Source: an uncultured Chloroflexota bacterium | Lineage (GTDB): Bacteria > Chloroflexota > Chloroflexia > Chloroflexales > Chloroflexaceae | Length of the DNA: 47,106 bases | Assembly: GCA_937120965.1 (NCBI GenBank) | Contig: CAKZKA010000257.1 | Span: forward strand, 1-47,106 | Direction: 5' to 3' | In this document: positions 1 through 9,344 of the stretch, in pieces | How positions within the stretch are numbered: the first letter of the stretch is position 1 | How the letters are laid out: each line of letters starts with the position of its first letter | Notes under the pieces: model-generated | Told to the model about the DNA's origin: nothing | What the model saw: the letters and a program-made list of their open reading frames with translations, nothing else | The model's database searches: none | Made by a program: the position numbers and the translations under genes

Positions 1-14
1 TCTGGTCTCCCCGC

Positions 15-147
15 TTCGACAGGCTCAGCGCAGGCGCTCCAGCTTCGCTGGAGAGGGGGAGGGGGTGAGGACCACCCGGCGCATCCCAACGCCATAACGC
101 CCGTCGGCGCTCATACGTTCTGTCCGCCCCTGAATCCCGACCCGCAG
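15..147. repeat. Partial MITE-like repeat M1 (right part)
   Basis: About 100 bp from 26 to 147 match the element at 20961-21139 at roughly 90 percent by eye. Shared parts are the CTGGAGAGGGGGAGGGGGTG tract, a stretch about CCCAACGCCATAA, and an end reading GTTCTGTCCG followed by CCCTGAA. The left part lies outside the window or is missing. Positions 17-36 also carry the motif CGACAGGCTCAGCGCAGG, seen again near 40880, 46845 and 47025. No gene is visible in 1-161. Confidence 0.7.
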
Positions 148-161
148 GGGCAGACCTGCAC

Positions 162-1286
162 CTACACGCAGCGCGCAGGCACGCGAGCCTGCCTGTACAC
201 ACGGGTAAACTCTTCGGCGAAGGCCTGCGCCAGCGCAGGGTCCTCGATGATCAACAGGTTCTCGTCGTTCACTTCCTCGGCGCGGCGCGTAAAATTGTAC
301 GAGCCGGTAATGACCACGCGCCTGTCCACGATCATCACTTTATGGTGCATCGTGTGGCAGTTGCCGTCGCGGTGTACATCGAGGCCAGCCGCGCGAAGAC
401 GCCCGTACTCCGAACCCGAGCCGTTGGCGTTGCGCGCTTCAAAGACTGCCCGTACCGGCACACCCAGCCGGTGGCGGGCGAGCAGCGCCTCGGCGATGGC
501 GTCGTCGGTAAACGAGAACGCCAGCACGTCTACGCTCCTCCGCGCGCGGGCCAGATGCTCCAGCACCTGCATGCGCACCGGTTGGTGCGGTGAGAAGAAG
601 GTGGCAACCGTCGCCCCCGGCAGGCGCACCAGTGGATAGGGCGTCGCTCCGCCCTTCAGGCTGCCGAAGCGCCCTGCGGCCATACGCTCGAACTCGGCGA
701 CGTAGTTCGCCACTACCTGCGGCGCGGTGATGCGCAAGAGATTGTTGTTGTTGCGGTAGGTGTCATTCACCGTCACGTTCCACGAGCCGGTCCAGACCAC
801 GCGCCGGTCAAGGATCACAAACTTGCTGTGCAGGAAGCCGTCGCTCTGCTCCCAGCTTATGGTTGCGCCGGCCTCTTCGATCAGCCCGGACCAGCGGGCC
901 ATAGCCGGGTGGTGCAGACTTTCGCGATCGAGGGCCAGACGCACCTGTACGCCACGGGCGCGGGCGCGGATCAGCGCCTCGGCGACGCTGACAAGATTGT
1001 ACTCGAAGCTCGCCAGCTCGATGCGCTCTTTCGCGGCGGCGATATCGGCCAGCAAGGCCCGCTCGAAGGCCGGGGCAACCCGGTTGCGCGGCACGTCGGG
1101 ATATTGCAACTCCGGGGTGGTGAAGTAGACCGCCAGTGCTCCGGCTGCGGTCAGGTGGGGCCGGGTGGGCGAGCCGCGCAGGAGTCCAGCGCGTTCCGAA
1201 AACCCATAGGCGAGCGTGGCAACGAGCAGCAGGGCCAGGACGGCCAGCATACGCCCGGAGTGGCGTGGGGGAGGGAAGGAAGGCAT
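162..1286 (-). CDS. Phospholipase D-like protein with two HKD motifs
   Basis: The protein has two HxK(x4)D motifs, HSKFVILDRRVVWTGS in the first half and HHKVMIVDRRVVITGS in the second. This is the bipartite active site of the PLD superfamily, which contains cardiolipin synthases, phospholipases and Nuc-type nucleases. An N-terminal hydrophobic segment (LAVLALLLVATLAYGF) suggests a membrane anchor or signal, so the catalytic part is probably outside the membrane. The open frame runs 47 codons further upstream, but that part is translated P/T repeat. The ATG at 1286 (MPSFPPPRHSGR) is therefore preferred. The length of about 374 aa fits a two-domain member. The substrate, lipid or nucleic acid, cannot be told from sequence. 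It lies downstream of the importer genes, separated by a repeat block. Confidence 0.85.
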   Translation of the reverse strand: MPSFPPPRHSGRMLAVLALLLVATLAYGFSERAGLLRGSPTRPHLTAAGALAVYFTTPELQYPDVPRNRVAPAFERALLADIAAAKERIELASFEYNLVSVAEALIRARARGVQVRLALDRESLHHPAMARWSGLIEEAGATISWEQSDGFLHSKFVILDRRVVWTGSWNVTVNDTYRNNNNLLRITAPQVVANYVAEFERMAAGRFGSLKGGATPYPLVRLPGATVATFFSPHQPVRMQVLEHLARARRSVDVLAFSFTDDAIAEALLARHRLGVPVRAVFEARNANGSGSEYGRLRAAGLDVHRDGNCHTMHHKVMIVDRRVVITGSYNFTRRAEEVNDENLLIIEDPALAQAFAEEFTRVYRQARVPARCV

Positions 1287-1524
1287 AGTGCGTGTGCGGA
1301 TTGCAGCGTACTGATTACAGATCGGGTGCAGCACGAACGATGCGATGAACATGCACTGGGAGGGCTGCGCCCTCCCAGGCCCTCTCCACAGGGAGGGGTA
1401 TGGGAAGCCCGGTTTCTCCAGGTTCACCCCGGGCGCGCAGGGCTGCGCCGCAGCCGGGTACGCAAAGAAACCGTCTCGGGCAAGGGGAAGTTACGCTGCC
1501 AGGGGAACGAGGAGCAGCGGCATC
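1287..1524. repeat. Composite P/T repeat block
   Basis: The gap between the PLD-like gene and the permease holds a T module (GGGAGGGCTGCGCCCTCCC at about 1359-1377), a degenerate P module near 1408-1424 and a GCTGCGCCGCAGC hairpin near 1442. No gene was seen. No convincing promoter for the PLD-like gene was found. Confidence 0.7.
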
Positions 1525-2487
1525 CTACAACCGCGATCGCGGGTCCAGCGCGTCCCGGAGACCATCGCCGATGTAGTTAATGCTCAGCACAGTGAGGAAG
1601 ATGAGAAAGCCGGGCCAGAGCACCATCCAGGGGGCGAAATCGAGGAAGTTCTGGCCCTCGTAGAGCAGGCGGCCCCAGGTGGGCGTATCGGGAGGAAAGC
1701 CCAGACCCAGGAAGGAAAGCACCGACTCGGTAATGATCGCCGCGCCGACCCCCAGGGTTGCCGCGACGATGATCGGGCCAAGGGTGTTGGGCAGAATGTG
1801 GCGGAACATGATCGTCAGCTCACCGACGCCCAGCGCGTGAGCGGCCTCAACGAACTCCTTCTGTTTGAGCGAGAGGAACGAACTGCGCACCAGACGCGCC
1901 ACCGTCATCCAGTTCAGCGCGCCGATCACCGTGACGATCAGGATGAAAATGCCCGTTTCGGCCCCGAAGGTGCGCCGCAGGCTGTCGCGGAAGAGAAAGA
2001 TCAGCAACAGCAGCAACGGCACCACCGGAAGGGCCAGAAACAGATCGGTAATACGCATCAGAATACTATCAACACTGCCGCCGAGAAAGCCGGCTACGGC
2101 GCCAATAAGCGTGCCCAGGGTCGTTGCGATCAGCATCGCCGCCATACCGACCGACAGCGACACGCGACCGCCGAGCATCACCCGCGCAAGCACATCGCGA
2201 CCCAGATCGTCGGTACCCATCGGATGCACCCGGCTCGGCGGCTGCAGGCTGCGTGCAAAGTCAATCTTGCGGGGATCGCCGTGCCAGACCACGGGGCCGG
2301 CGATGACCCCGATAGCCAGGAGCAGGAACACCACCGCGCCGGCCACGGCCATACGGTGGCGGCGAAAGCGTCGCCAGGCATCACTCCACAACGAGCGCCG
2401 TGGCCGCGCTACCTCCGCGAGCGTCGCGCCTCCCAGCGTCGTGGGCGCCGCCGAGGTGTTTCCAACGGATGGGTTCGCTTCCGACAT
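1525..2487 (-). CDS. Oligopeptide/dipeptide ABC transporter permease, OppC/DppC type
   Basis: This is an inner-membrane permease subunit of a peptide/nickel-type ABC importer. The 320 aa length, the cytoplasmic N-terminus followed by a transmembrane segment (MAVAGAVVFLLLAIGVIAG) and the motif PTGTDDLGRDVL-like HPMGTDDLGRDVLARV are typical of OppC/DppC. The EAA-type loop is visible as EFVEAAHALGVGELTIMFRH. The ATG at 2487 has AGGAA upstream. It follows the OppB-type permease and the substrate-binding lipoprotein on the same strand, separated by a 196-nt repeat block. No ATPase subunits occur in the window, so the ATPases must be supplied from elsewhere or lie further downstream. Confidence 0.93.
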   Translation of the reverse strand: MSEANPSVGNTSAAPTTLGGATLAEVARPRRSLWSDAWRRFRRHRMAVAGAVVFLLLAIGVIAGPVVWHGDPRKIDFARSLQPPSRVHPMGTDDLGRDVLARVMLGGRVSLSVGMAAMLIATTLGTLIGAVAGFLGGSVDSILMRITDLFLALPVVPLLLLLIFLFRDSLRRTFGAETGIFILIVTVIGALNWMTVARLVRSSFLSLKQKEFVEAAHALGVGELTIMFRHILPNTLGPIIVAATLGVGAAIITESVLSFLGLGFPPDTPTWGRLLYEGQNFLDFAPWMVLWPGFLIFLTVLSINYIGDGLRDALDPRSRL

Positions 2488-2522
2488 GTTCGTTCCTGCA
2501 ATGTGTGTTGATGGCAGTCGCC

Positions 2523-2683
2523 CACGCGGGCAGGAGCGCAGGGAACCCCGGGTTTCCCATTCTTCGCGTGAAGACCCATGCGGCTGCGCCGCACAACGCT
2601 ACGTGCTCCTGGGAGGGCGCAGCCCTCCCAAACCCTCCCCAGGGGGAGGAGCGTGGGGAAACCCGCTTTCCCCACTGTTCGCG
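2523..2683. repeat. P-T-J-P composite repeat inside the importer operon
   Basis: Read on the minus strand, the block starts directly after the OppB stop. Its order is a P module (2652-2671), a T module (2617-2640), a J-like GCGGCGCAGCCGCA hairpin (2579-2592) and a second P-like palindrome (2541-2560). It separates two genes that must be made together. Confidence 0.8.
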
Positions 2684-3643
2684 TTAGTCGTAGCGTATCC
2701 GCGGGTCAAGAACACCATACAGAACATCAGCAATCAAATTAAAAAACACCACCAGCACCGCAAAAATGAACGTAATCGCCATCACCACCGGCGTGTCAGA
2801 GTTCTGGATCGACTTGATCAGTAACTCCCCGATGCCATTAATGCGAAAGATCTGTTCGGTCACAATCGCGCCGGTGAAGATGGTCGGCACGCCCAGGGCC
2901 AGCAGGGTAACCACGGGGATCATACTGTTGCGAAACACGTGCCGTAACACCACCACCTGCTCGCTGAGACCTTTGGCTCGCGCGGTGCGGGCATAATCCG
3001 CGGGCAGGTTTTCCATCATAGCGGCGCGCACGAAGCGGGTGAGCGAGCCGGTCTGGAACAGGGCCAGCACTGTCACCGGCATGATCATCTGGCGTACCTG
3101 GCGCACAAAGGTCTCCCAATCGGTTACGCGCAGCGTCGAGTCGTAGATAAAGGGCAGCGCGTTCAGGCGCACGGAGAAGATCAGGATGAGCACCAGGCCG
3201 GTGAAGAAGGTCGGCACTGAGAAGCCGATGAAGGCGAAGGTCGTGGCCAGGTTATCGAAGAGCGAGTAGGGCCGCACAGCCGAGATAATGCCGATGGGGA
3301 TGGCAATAAGAATGGAGACCAGATAGGCCACCCCGACCACCTGCAGGGTCTGGGGCAGACGCTGGGCGATCAGGTCCAGCACGGGGACGCGACTGGCGAA
3401 GGAGTAGCCCCAATCGCCCCGGAACAGCGCGGTCAGCCATTTGAAGTAGCGGATGTACCACGGGTCGTTCAGCCCCAGGCTCTCGCGGATCTGCTCGCGC
3501 GCCTCGGGCGGCACCGAGGGATCGGCGGCGAACTGCGCCAACGGGTCACCCGGGGCGAGGGCGAGGATAGCGAAGATCACCAGGCTGATGCCCAGCAGGG
3601 TGGGCACGGCAAAGATCAGGCGGCGGAGGATGTAACGACCCAT
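2684..3643 (-). CDS. Oligopeptide/dipeptide ABC transporter permease, OppB/DppB type
   Basis: The 319 aa permease starts MGRYILRRLIFAVPTLLGIS, the classic OppB/DppB N-terminus. It contains LAPGDP, several hydrophobic segments and the EAA-like loop YARTARAKGLSEQVVVLRHVFRNS. It should pair with the OppC-type permease to form the membrane channel. The ATG at 3643 has no strong Shine-Dalgarno sequence. The stop codon abuts a P-type repeat. Peptide is the default substrate for the family, but nickel, sugars or other oligomers are possible. Confidence 0.93.
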   Translation of the reverse strand: MGRYILRRLIFAVPTLLGISLVIFAILALAPGDPLAQFAADPSVPPEAREQIRESLGLNDPWYIRYFKWLTALFRGDWGYSFASRVPVLDLIAQRLPQTLQVVGVAYLVSILIAIPIGIISAVRPYSLFDNLATTFAFIGFSVPTFFTGLVLILIFSVRLNALPFIYDSTLRVTDWETFVRQVRQMIMPVTVLALFQTGSLTRFVRAAMMENLPADYARTARAKGLSEQVVVLRHVFRNSMIPVVTLLALGVPTIFTGAIVTEQIFRINGIGELLIKSIQNSDTPVVMAITFIFAVLVVFFNLIADVLYGVLDPRIRYD

Positions 3644-3734
3644 GAAGAATCCGTGTGCTTGAAACTGTACATTGTCGCGGTGATAGGCCCCGGGCGGTCA
3701 GGCCATACGCCACGGGAACGAACACGAAGATTTC

Positions 3735-3851
3735 TGGCATAGCCGCGCGCTCCCACACCTTCCTCCGGCAGGGGCCAGGAGAAACCCTCATTCCCCAATA
3801 CGCCGTGCAGCGAGGTGTGGGAGGGCTGCGCCCTCCCACACCCTGCGACCG
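3735..3851. repeat. T/P repeat block between permease and binding protein
   Basis: A T module (GGGAGGGCTGCGCCCTCCC, 3820-3838) and a degenerate P module (about 3780-3798) lie between the binding-protein stop and the OppB-type start. Positions 3644-3734 show no recognisable element. Confidence 0.6.
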
Positions 3852-5684
3852 TCACTTGTACCAGTTGGCAACGTCCCACAACTCCGAGTCCCAGCCGGAG
3901 GGGTTGTAGCCCTGGAGATCCTTGCTGGCGCCGGCAACGCGCGGGCGCGCCACCAGTGGGATCATGGCCACATCGCTGACGATCAGCGCGTCCATCTGGC
4001 GGGCGATCTCCACCCGCTTGTCGGGATCAAGCTCGGCGCGGAGCTGGTCGCAGAGCGCATCGTACTCGGTATTCTGCCAGCGCATATTGTTGGTGCCGCG
4101 CCACTCGTTCTCTTTTTGCGATGCCGCGCTGGAGACCCAGCCGCACAGATGCGCCGTCGGGTCCGGTTCGGGAGCGCCGGTGGTGTACATCTGGATATCG
4201 GCGAAGAAGTGGCCAATATTGTCGGGGTTGCCCGGATCACTGCCGAAGAACACGCTCCCGTCCACGCTCTTCAGTTCCGTCTCCACGCCAATCTCGGCCC
4301 AGTTAGCCTTGATCAACTCCTGGGTCTTCTGGCGCAGGGTGTTGACGCTGGTCTGGAAGAGCAGGCTGAGGCGCACGCCATTCTTCACCCGAATGCCATC
4401 AGCGCCGCGCGTCCAGCCGGCCTCGTCGAGCAACCGGTTGGCCTCATCGATATCCTGATCGCAATCCTTAAAGATATCGGCGATGCTTTCGGCAAACGGC
4501 GGGTACCAGAGAAAGGTGCAGGTCGGATAGCCGGACGGGCCGTAGAGCTGCTCGGCGATGGCTTTGCGATCAATTGCCAGGGCCAGGGCCTGACGCACCT
4601 TCAGGTCGGTCAGGAAGGGATGCGGCTGGCTGAGCTGGCCGCGCTCGTCGCCGAGGGCCGGGTCGGGGTTGGTGAAGTTGATCAGCAGCCGTTCGACATT
4701 GGCCGTGTTGTACGTAACCAGGTTGCCCTGGCCGCCCTGGCTGGCCAACTGCTGCAACACGGCGGCCTCTACCTGCAAGTTCCAGGCCCAGTCTACCTCG
4801 CCAGCTTGCAAGACAGCGCGCGCCGCTGAGGGGGCGTCGCCGCCGCCCTTAAGCTCCACTCGCTTGAAGAAGGGCTTGTCGGGGTCGCGGTAGCGTTCGT
4901 TCAGTTCGTAAATCACCACGTCGCCGGGTTTAAACTCGACCAGCTTGTAGGGACCGGTGCCAATCGGCGCCAGATTGGCAGCCTGGCAATCCGCCGCGGT
5001 CGAGGCGGCTTCACCGACGCAGTCCTCAAACTGAGCCTTCTGAATAATCGCCCCGCGCTGGCTGGTAAACACCTGGTAGGGATAGCTGTTGGGCGCCTCC
5101 CAGGTCACCTTGACCGTATACTCGTCCAGCGCCTCAACCGTCTTGATGCCACGGAAGGCCGCGACGCTCGTACACGCCGTCTTGGGATCAGCGCAGTATT
5201 CATACGTAAACACCACATCGGCGGCGGTGAACGGGCTGCCATCGGACCACTGCACATCTTTGCGCAGCTTCCAAGTGATCGAGGTGAAATCCTGGGCCAC
5301 GCCGCCATTTTCGACGGTAGGGATCTCCTCGGCCAGCATGGGCACGAAGTTGCCCTCAGGATCAATCGCTGCCAGCGGCTCAAGGATCAGCCGCGAGGCA
5401 TCAACGTCTTTGGTTCCGACGGCCAGGTGGTTATTAAGAATGGTGGGCGCCTGCCAGTAGAGAATACGCAGCGTATCACCGGCGCCGCGTCCGGCGCTGG
5501 GCGTGGGCGCCGCGGTGGGCGCAGGAGCCGCGGTGGCTGCAACCGCCGCCGTGGGCGAGGCCGGCGCCGTGGTGGCCGGCGCTGTGGTGGGAGCCTGTGC
5601 CGGGGGAGCGCCGCCACATGCCGCCAGCGCGATTGCGCCGACGAGCACGGCGGCCATTAAGGACCAGATCCGTTGCTGGCTCAC
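3852..5684 (-). CDS. Substrate-binding lipoprotein of an Opp/Dpp-type importer (SBP family 5)
   Basis: The extracellular solute-binding protein of the importer, about 610 aa. The start is taken as GTG at 5684 because AAGGAGGT lies 4 nt upstream; an in-frame TTG six codons further up overlaps that ribosome site. The signal peptide (WSLMAAVLVGAIALAAC) ends in a lipobox with Cys23, so the mature protein is lipid-anchored. An Ala/Pro/Thr linker of about 50 residues follows, then a family 5 binding domain: an early LEPLA(A)I-type segment, WSDGSPFTAADVVFTYEY, and IGTGPYKLVEFKPGD. The C-terminus WDVANWYK is intact. It is the first gene of a three-gene minus-strand operon with a TTGACA promoter element upstream. 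Confidence 0.94.
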   Translation of the reverse strand: MSQQRIWSLMAAVLVGAIALAACGGAPPAQAPTTAPATTAPASPTAAVAATAAPAPTAAPTPSAGRGAGDTLRILYWQAPTILNNHLAVGTKDVDASRLILEPLAAIDPEGNFVPMLAEEIPTVENGGVAQDFTSITWKLRKDVQWSDGSPFTAADVVFTYEYCADPKTACTSVAAFRGIKTVEALDEYTVKVTWEAPNSYPYQVFTSQRGAIIQKAQFEDCVGEAASTAADCQAANLAPIGTGPYKLVEFKPGDVVIYELNERYRDPDKPFFKRVELKGGGDAPSAARAVLQAGEVDWAWNLQVEAAVLQQLASQGGQGNLVTYNTANVERLLINFTNPDPALGDERGQLSQPHPFLTDLKVRQALALAIDRKAIAEQLYGPSGYPTCTFLWYPPFAESIADIFKDCDQDIDEANRLLDEAGWTRGADGIRVKNGVRLSLLFQTSVNTLRQKTQELIKANWAEIGVETELKSVDGSVFFGSDPGNPDNIGHFFADIQMYTTGAPEPDPTAHLCGWVSSAASQKENEWRGTNNMRWQNTEYDALCDQLRAELDPDKRVEIARQMDALIVSDVAMIPLVARPRVAGASKDLQGYNPSGWDSELWDVANWYK

Positions 5685-5937
5685 GTTGACCTCCTTAAGC
5701 AATCCAGGGAAACAACCTGCGCTTCAGAGCGGTGTACGGCTGCGCTTTAACCGCTGGCCCGGGGCAAGGGGGAACCCCGGTGGGGCGAAAGATCTTTCGC
5801 CCCGGCTGGGGGGCCGGGAAGCGACGGGCCCCGCGAGAGCCAGGCCCTCCTGACTCCTCCTCCGGACAGGGGCGGAGTGCGACTCCCAAACCCTGTTCTG
5901 CGCCTGTCACACGCTACTGGATACAGATTATTCGGTA

Positions 5938-5966
5938 AGGTAACACACCTTTTCCGGGCTTGTCAA
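5938..5966 (-). promoter_or_regulatory. Candidate promoter of the importer operon
   Basis: On the minus strand a consensus -35 TTGACA (5961-5966) is followed after 17-18 nt by TTACCT/TACCTT (5937-5943). It lies about 255 nt upstream of the GTG start. The -10 match is weak. Another -10-like TATAAT lies at 5997-6002 but has no good -35. An 8-C run on the minus strand (5973-5980) lies just upstream. Confidence 0.45.
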
Positions 5967-6266
5967 GTTCAAGGGGGGGGTTGAGGTTTTTATCGCATTA
6001 TAAAGGCAGAAAGTCGCTTCGAATCCTGTTATATTGTAAAGAGTTACTGGACTGATCAGCTTTCTCGCTGTCCAATATTAACAGGGCGTTGATTGGTGAC
6101 AAGCCTCCCCCACCGGGGGGCTTTCACAGGTAGCGTCCTGATGCGATCCGCAAAAAAACTCTCTCCCTGAGAGTCGCTGGAGGGAGGAGTCCGATTGCCT
6201 CCCCCCCGAGGCAAGGGGCAACCAGGTTTCCCCCACCCCCGCCTGTGGGATGGCAGACCCTCCCGG
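5967..6266. other. Intergenic region without a recognised gene
   Basis: The stretch begins AT-rich (about 5985-6070) with several -10-like hexamers on the minus strand. It then turns into GC-rich hairpin sequence (6100-6260), including a weak P-like element near 6217. No coding region could be supported. Confidence 0.5.
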
Positions 6267-6290
6267 AAAAAAGTTCACCCGGTCAGGGTG
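6267..6290 (-). terminator. Intrinsic terminator of the pyr operon
   Basis: On the minus strand CACCC-TGACC-GGGTG forms a GC-rich 5-bp stem followed by AACTTTTTT. It lies about 37 nt past the stop of the last pyr gene, where the operon should end. Confidence 0.6.
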
Positions 6291-6326
6291 CGGCACAGCC
6301 GCGATGACGCCTTTTCGGACGGCCTC

Positions 6327-7772
6327 TTAAGGCGCCGGCGCGGCTTCGGGCGTGCCAGCGCGGTCTCGGCGGAAGACGATGCGACCGCCAGCCATGGTCA
6401 GCAGTACCTGGCCCTTGAGGCGCTGGCCGTGCAGAGGGGTATTCTGGCCTCGCGAGACGAAGCGCGTCGCGTCCACCGTCCAGGTGGCATCGGGATCAAA
6501 GATGACGATGTCGGCGCGTGCGCCGGGGCGCAACGTGGCCGGGGAACGGTCGAGTACCTGGGCGGGTCCTTCCGTCAGCCTGGCAACGAGATCCACCAGG
6601 TCCATCTCGCCACGATGCACCAGCGAGAGCACCAGGGCCAGGGCCGTCTCCAGGCCGCTGATGCCGGGCGCGGCCAGTCCGTATTCGCACTCCTTTTCAA
6701 CCCGCGATTGAGGGCTGTGGCCGGTGGCAATGGCGTCAATAGTGCCGTCGCGCAGTCCCTCGGCCAGGGCCTCCAGGTCTTCCTCGGTCCGCAGCGGTGG
6801 GCAGACACGGGTGCTCGGGTCGTAGGGCGGCAGGCGGGTGGCGTCGAACCAGGACGGCAGGCCCAGCTCGGGGTGCGGGCTGCGCTTGCGGCCTGGCCGG
6901 GACTGGGGAGGCGGCGGTGGATCGTGCGCGGCAAGGCTGCCCAGCACCCAGCGATCGGTGAGCGTCAGATGGTGCGGCGACACGTCGGCGGTAACGCGCA
7001 CGCCGCGGGCCCTGGCGGCGCGAATGAGGCTCACGCCACCCGCGGTACTCACCTGGCAGATGTGCAGATGGGCGCCGGTCAGTTCGGCCAGGGCAATGTC
7101 CCGGGCGATCAGCGCCTCTTCGGCGGCGGCGGGGAAGCCTGGCAACCCCAGGCGCGTGCTCACTGCGCCTTCGTGCATGGCCCAGCCGGCGCTCAACCGC
7201 GCTTCCTGGCCCAGGCTCATCACCGGTAAGCCCAGGGCAGCGGCATAGGTCAGCGCATGCCGCATCAACGCGCTGTCGCTCAATGCTCGATCGCCATCAC
7301 TGAAGGCGATACACCCGGCCTCGGCCAGTTCGGCCAGGTCGGCCAGCGCGCGCCCCTCACGGCCCACGGTTAGCGCGCCTACAACATCAACGTGCACGTG
7401 ACCTTCGCGGCGGGCCAGCTCCTGCACCAGACGCACCGTCGCTGCGGTATCGTGGGTGGGATAAACCGTGGGCATAGCGCAGACAGTGGTGAAGCCACCG
7501 TGGGCTGCGGCCAGGGTGCCGCTGGCTATGGTCTCTTTGTGCTCTTCGCCCGGCTGGCGCAGGTAGGCGTGGAGATCGGTGAAGCCTGGCGCCACCACCG
7601 CCCCGCGGGCATCAATGATCTCAACATCGTCACCCACCATGTGCTGCTCCGCGGCCCGGTCGGCGATCTCGAAGAGACGCTCTACCTTGCCGTCGGTCAC
7701 CAGCACATCTCCCACCGTGGCAACCCGCTGCGTCGGATCGATGATGGAGCCATTCCTGATCAGATAGCGCAT
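6327..7772 (-). CDS. pyrC': Dihydroorotase-like protein PyrC', predicted catalytically inactive
   Basis: The 481 aa protein has the class I dihydroorotase fold: N-terminal small beta domain, barrel entry GFTDLHAYLRQPGEE, and FSDGDRALSDSALMRHAL. Key metal and catalytic residues are replaced. The HxH motif is HAY (68-70), the barrel histidine of PVxxHxED is Leu187, the histidine of HICHVST is Gln240, and the aspartate of ATDHAPH is Gly351. The Asn of the NPPLR loop is Cys (RVCPPLR). A proline-rich insertion lies around residues 281-314. Known inactive PyrC' proteins, for example in Pseudomonas, are encoded beside pyrB and serve as structural partners of aspartate carbamoyltransferase. That is the likely role here. 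It starts 30 nt after pyrB. A functional dihydroorotase must be encoded elsewhere. Confidence 0.88.
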   Translation of the reverse strand: MRYLIRNGSIIDPTQRVATVGDVLVTDGKVERLFEIADRAAEQHMVGDDVEIIDARGAVVAPGFTDLHAYLRQPGEEHKETIASGTLAAAHGGFTTVCAMPTVYPTHDTAATVRLVQELARREGHVHVDVVGALTVGREGRALADLAELAEAGCIAFSDGDRALSDSALMRHALTYAAALGLPVMSLGQEARLSAGWAMHEGAVSTRLGLPGFPAAAEEALIARDIALAELTGAHLHICQVSTAGGVSLIRAARARGVRVTADVSPHHLTLTDRWVLGSLAAHDPPPPPQSRPGRKRSPHPELGLPSWFDATRLPPYDPSTRVCPPLRTEEDLEALAEGLRDGTIDAIATGHSPQSRVEKECEYGLAAPGISGLETALALVLSLVHRGEMDLVDLVARLTEGPAQVLDRSPATLRPGARADIVIFDPDATWTVDATRFVSRGQNTPLHGQRLKGQVLLTMAGGRIVFRRDRAGTPEAAPAP

Positions 7773-7802
7773 AGGACCTCGTTGTGGAGCGGGTTCGACC
7801 GG

Positions 7803-8747
7803 TTATCCTGCCAGGCGGTACAACAGGGCCATCCGCACGGCGACGCCGTTGGTCACCTGCTCTTCGATGACCGCATTTGGAGCGGTCGCGGCCTCGGGTG
7901 AGATCTCGACGCCCTCATTCATCGGGCCAGGGTGCATGATCAACACACGTTCGCCAAGCCGCGCCAGCCGTTCGGGGTTCAGCCCGTACAGCCGGGTATA
8001 CTCGCGCAACGACGGCAGCAGACCGGCCTGCTGTCGCTCTTTCTGCAAGCGCAGGGCCATCACCACATCGGCGCTGCTCAACACCTCGTCGAGATGATAG
8101 GAGACCCTCACCTCCGGCCAGGTCGCCGTCCAGTAGGCCGGCGGGCCGAGCAGCGTCGCCGGCCCGCAGAGGGTCACCCGGGCGCCCATGCGTGTGAGGC
8201 CCCAGAGATTTGAGCGGGCCACGCGGCTATGGATAATGTCGCCGAGGATGAGCACGTGGACGCCGTGGATCTGGCCGAGGCGTTCGCGAATGGTGAAGAG
8301 ATCGAGCAACGCCTGGGTGGGGTGGGCGTGGCGCCCGTCGCCGGCGTTGATCACCGAGCCGCGGAAGTGCCGGGCCACCAGGTACGGGGCGCCAGCCTGG
8401 CTGTGGCGGATCACCACAATATCGGCGCCCAGGGCCTGGAGTGTGCGCACAGTGTCAACCAGAGACTCGCCCTTCTCGACGCTGCTCCCGCGGGCGCTGA
8501 AGTTGACGATATTCGCCGAGAGGGCGCGGGCGGCCAGCTCGAACGAGATGCGCGTGCGGGTGCTATCTTCGTAGAACATATTCACAATGGTGCGCCCGCG
8601 CAGGGCCGGTACCTGCTTGATCTCGCGGGAGAGCACTTCCTTCATGCTCTCAGCCGTCGTGAGGATCTCCTCGATCTCGGTTGATGAAAAATCGTCCAGA
8701 TCAATCGCGTGGCGGCGGCGAGGGTGTTCCGTCGAGGATGGTGCCAT
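7803..8747 (-). CDS. pyrB: Aspartate carbamoyltransferase catalytic subunit
   Basis: It catalyses carbamoyl phosphate plus aspartate to carbamoyl aspartate, the second step of de novo pyrimidine synthesis. The 314 aa protein has the carbamoyl-phosphate motif STRTR (62-66), SSVEKGESL (88-96), HPTQALLD (142-149), the aspartate-domain GDIIHSRVARSN, and HPGPMNEGVEI near the C-terminus. All catalytic motifs look intact. It lies 35 nt after pyrR and 30 nt before pyrC'. The inactive PyrC' next door suggests a dodecameric PyrB-PyrC' complex as in Pseudomonas. No regulatory-chain gene (pyrI) is seen. Confidence 0.97.
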   Translation of the reverse strand: MAPSSTEHPRRRHAIDLDDFSSTEIEEILTTAESMKEVLSREIKQVPALRGRTIVNMFYEDSTRTRISFELAARALSANIVNFSARGSSVEKGESLVDTVRTLQALGADIVVIRHSQAGAPYLVARHFRGSVINAGDGRHAHPTQALLDLFTIRERLGQIHGVHVLILGDIIHSRVARSNLWGLTRMGARVTLCGPATLLGPPAYWTATWPEVRVSYHLDEVLSSADVVMALRLQKERQQAGLLPSLREYTRLYGLNPERLARLGERVLIMHPGPMNEGVEISPEAATAPNAVIEEQVTNGVAVRMALLYRLAG

Positions 8748-8782
8748 ACCGTTACTGCCATTTCCTGCGGCGCTCTAGCCGT

Positions 8783-9328
<546 letters not shown>

Positions 9329-9344
9329 TTAATTGCCCCTGGAC

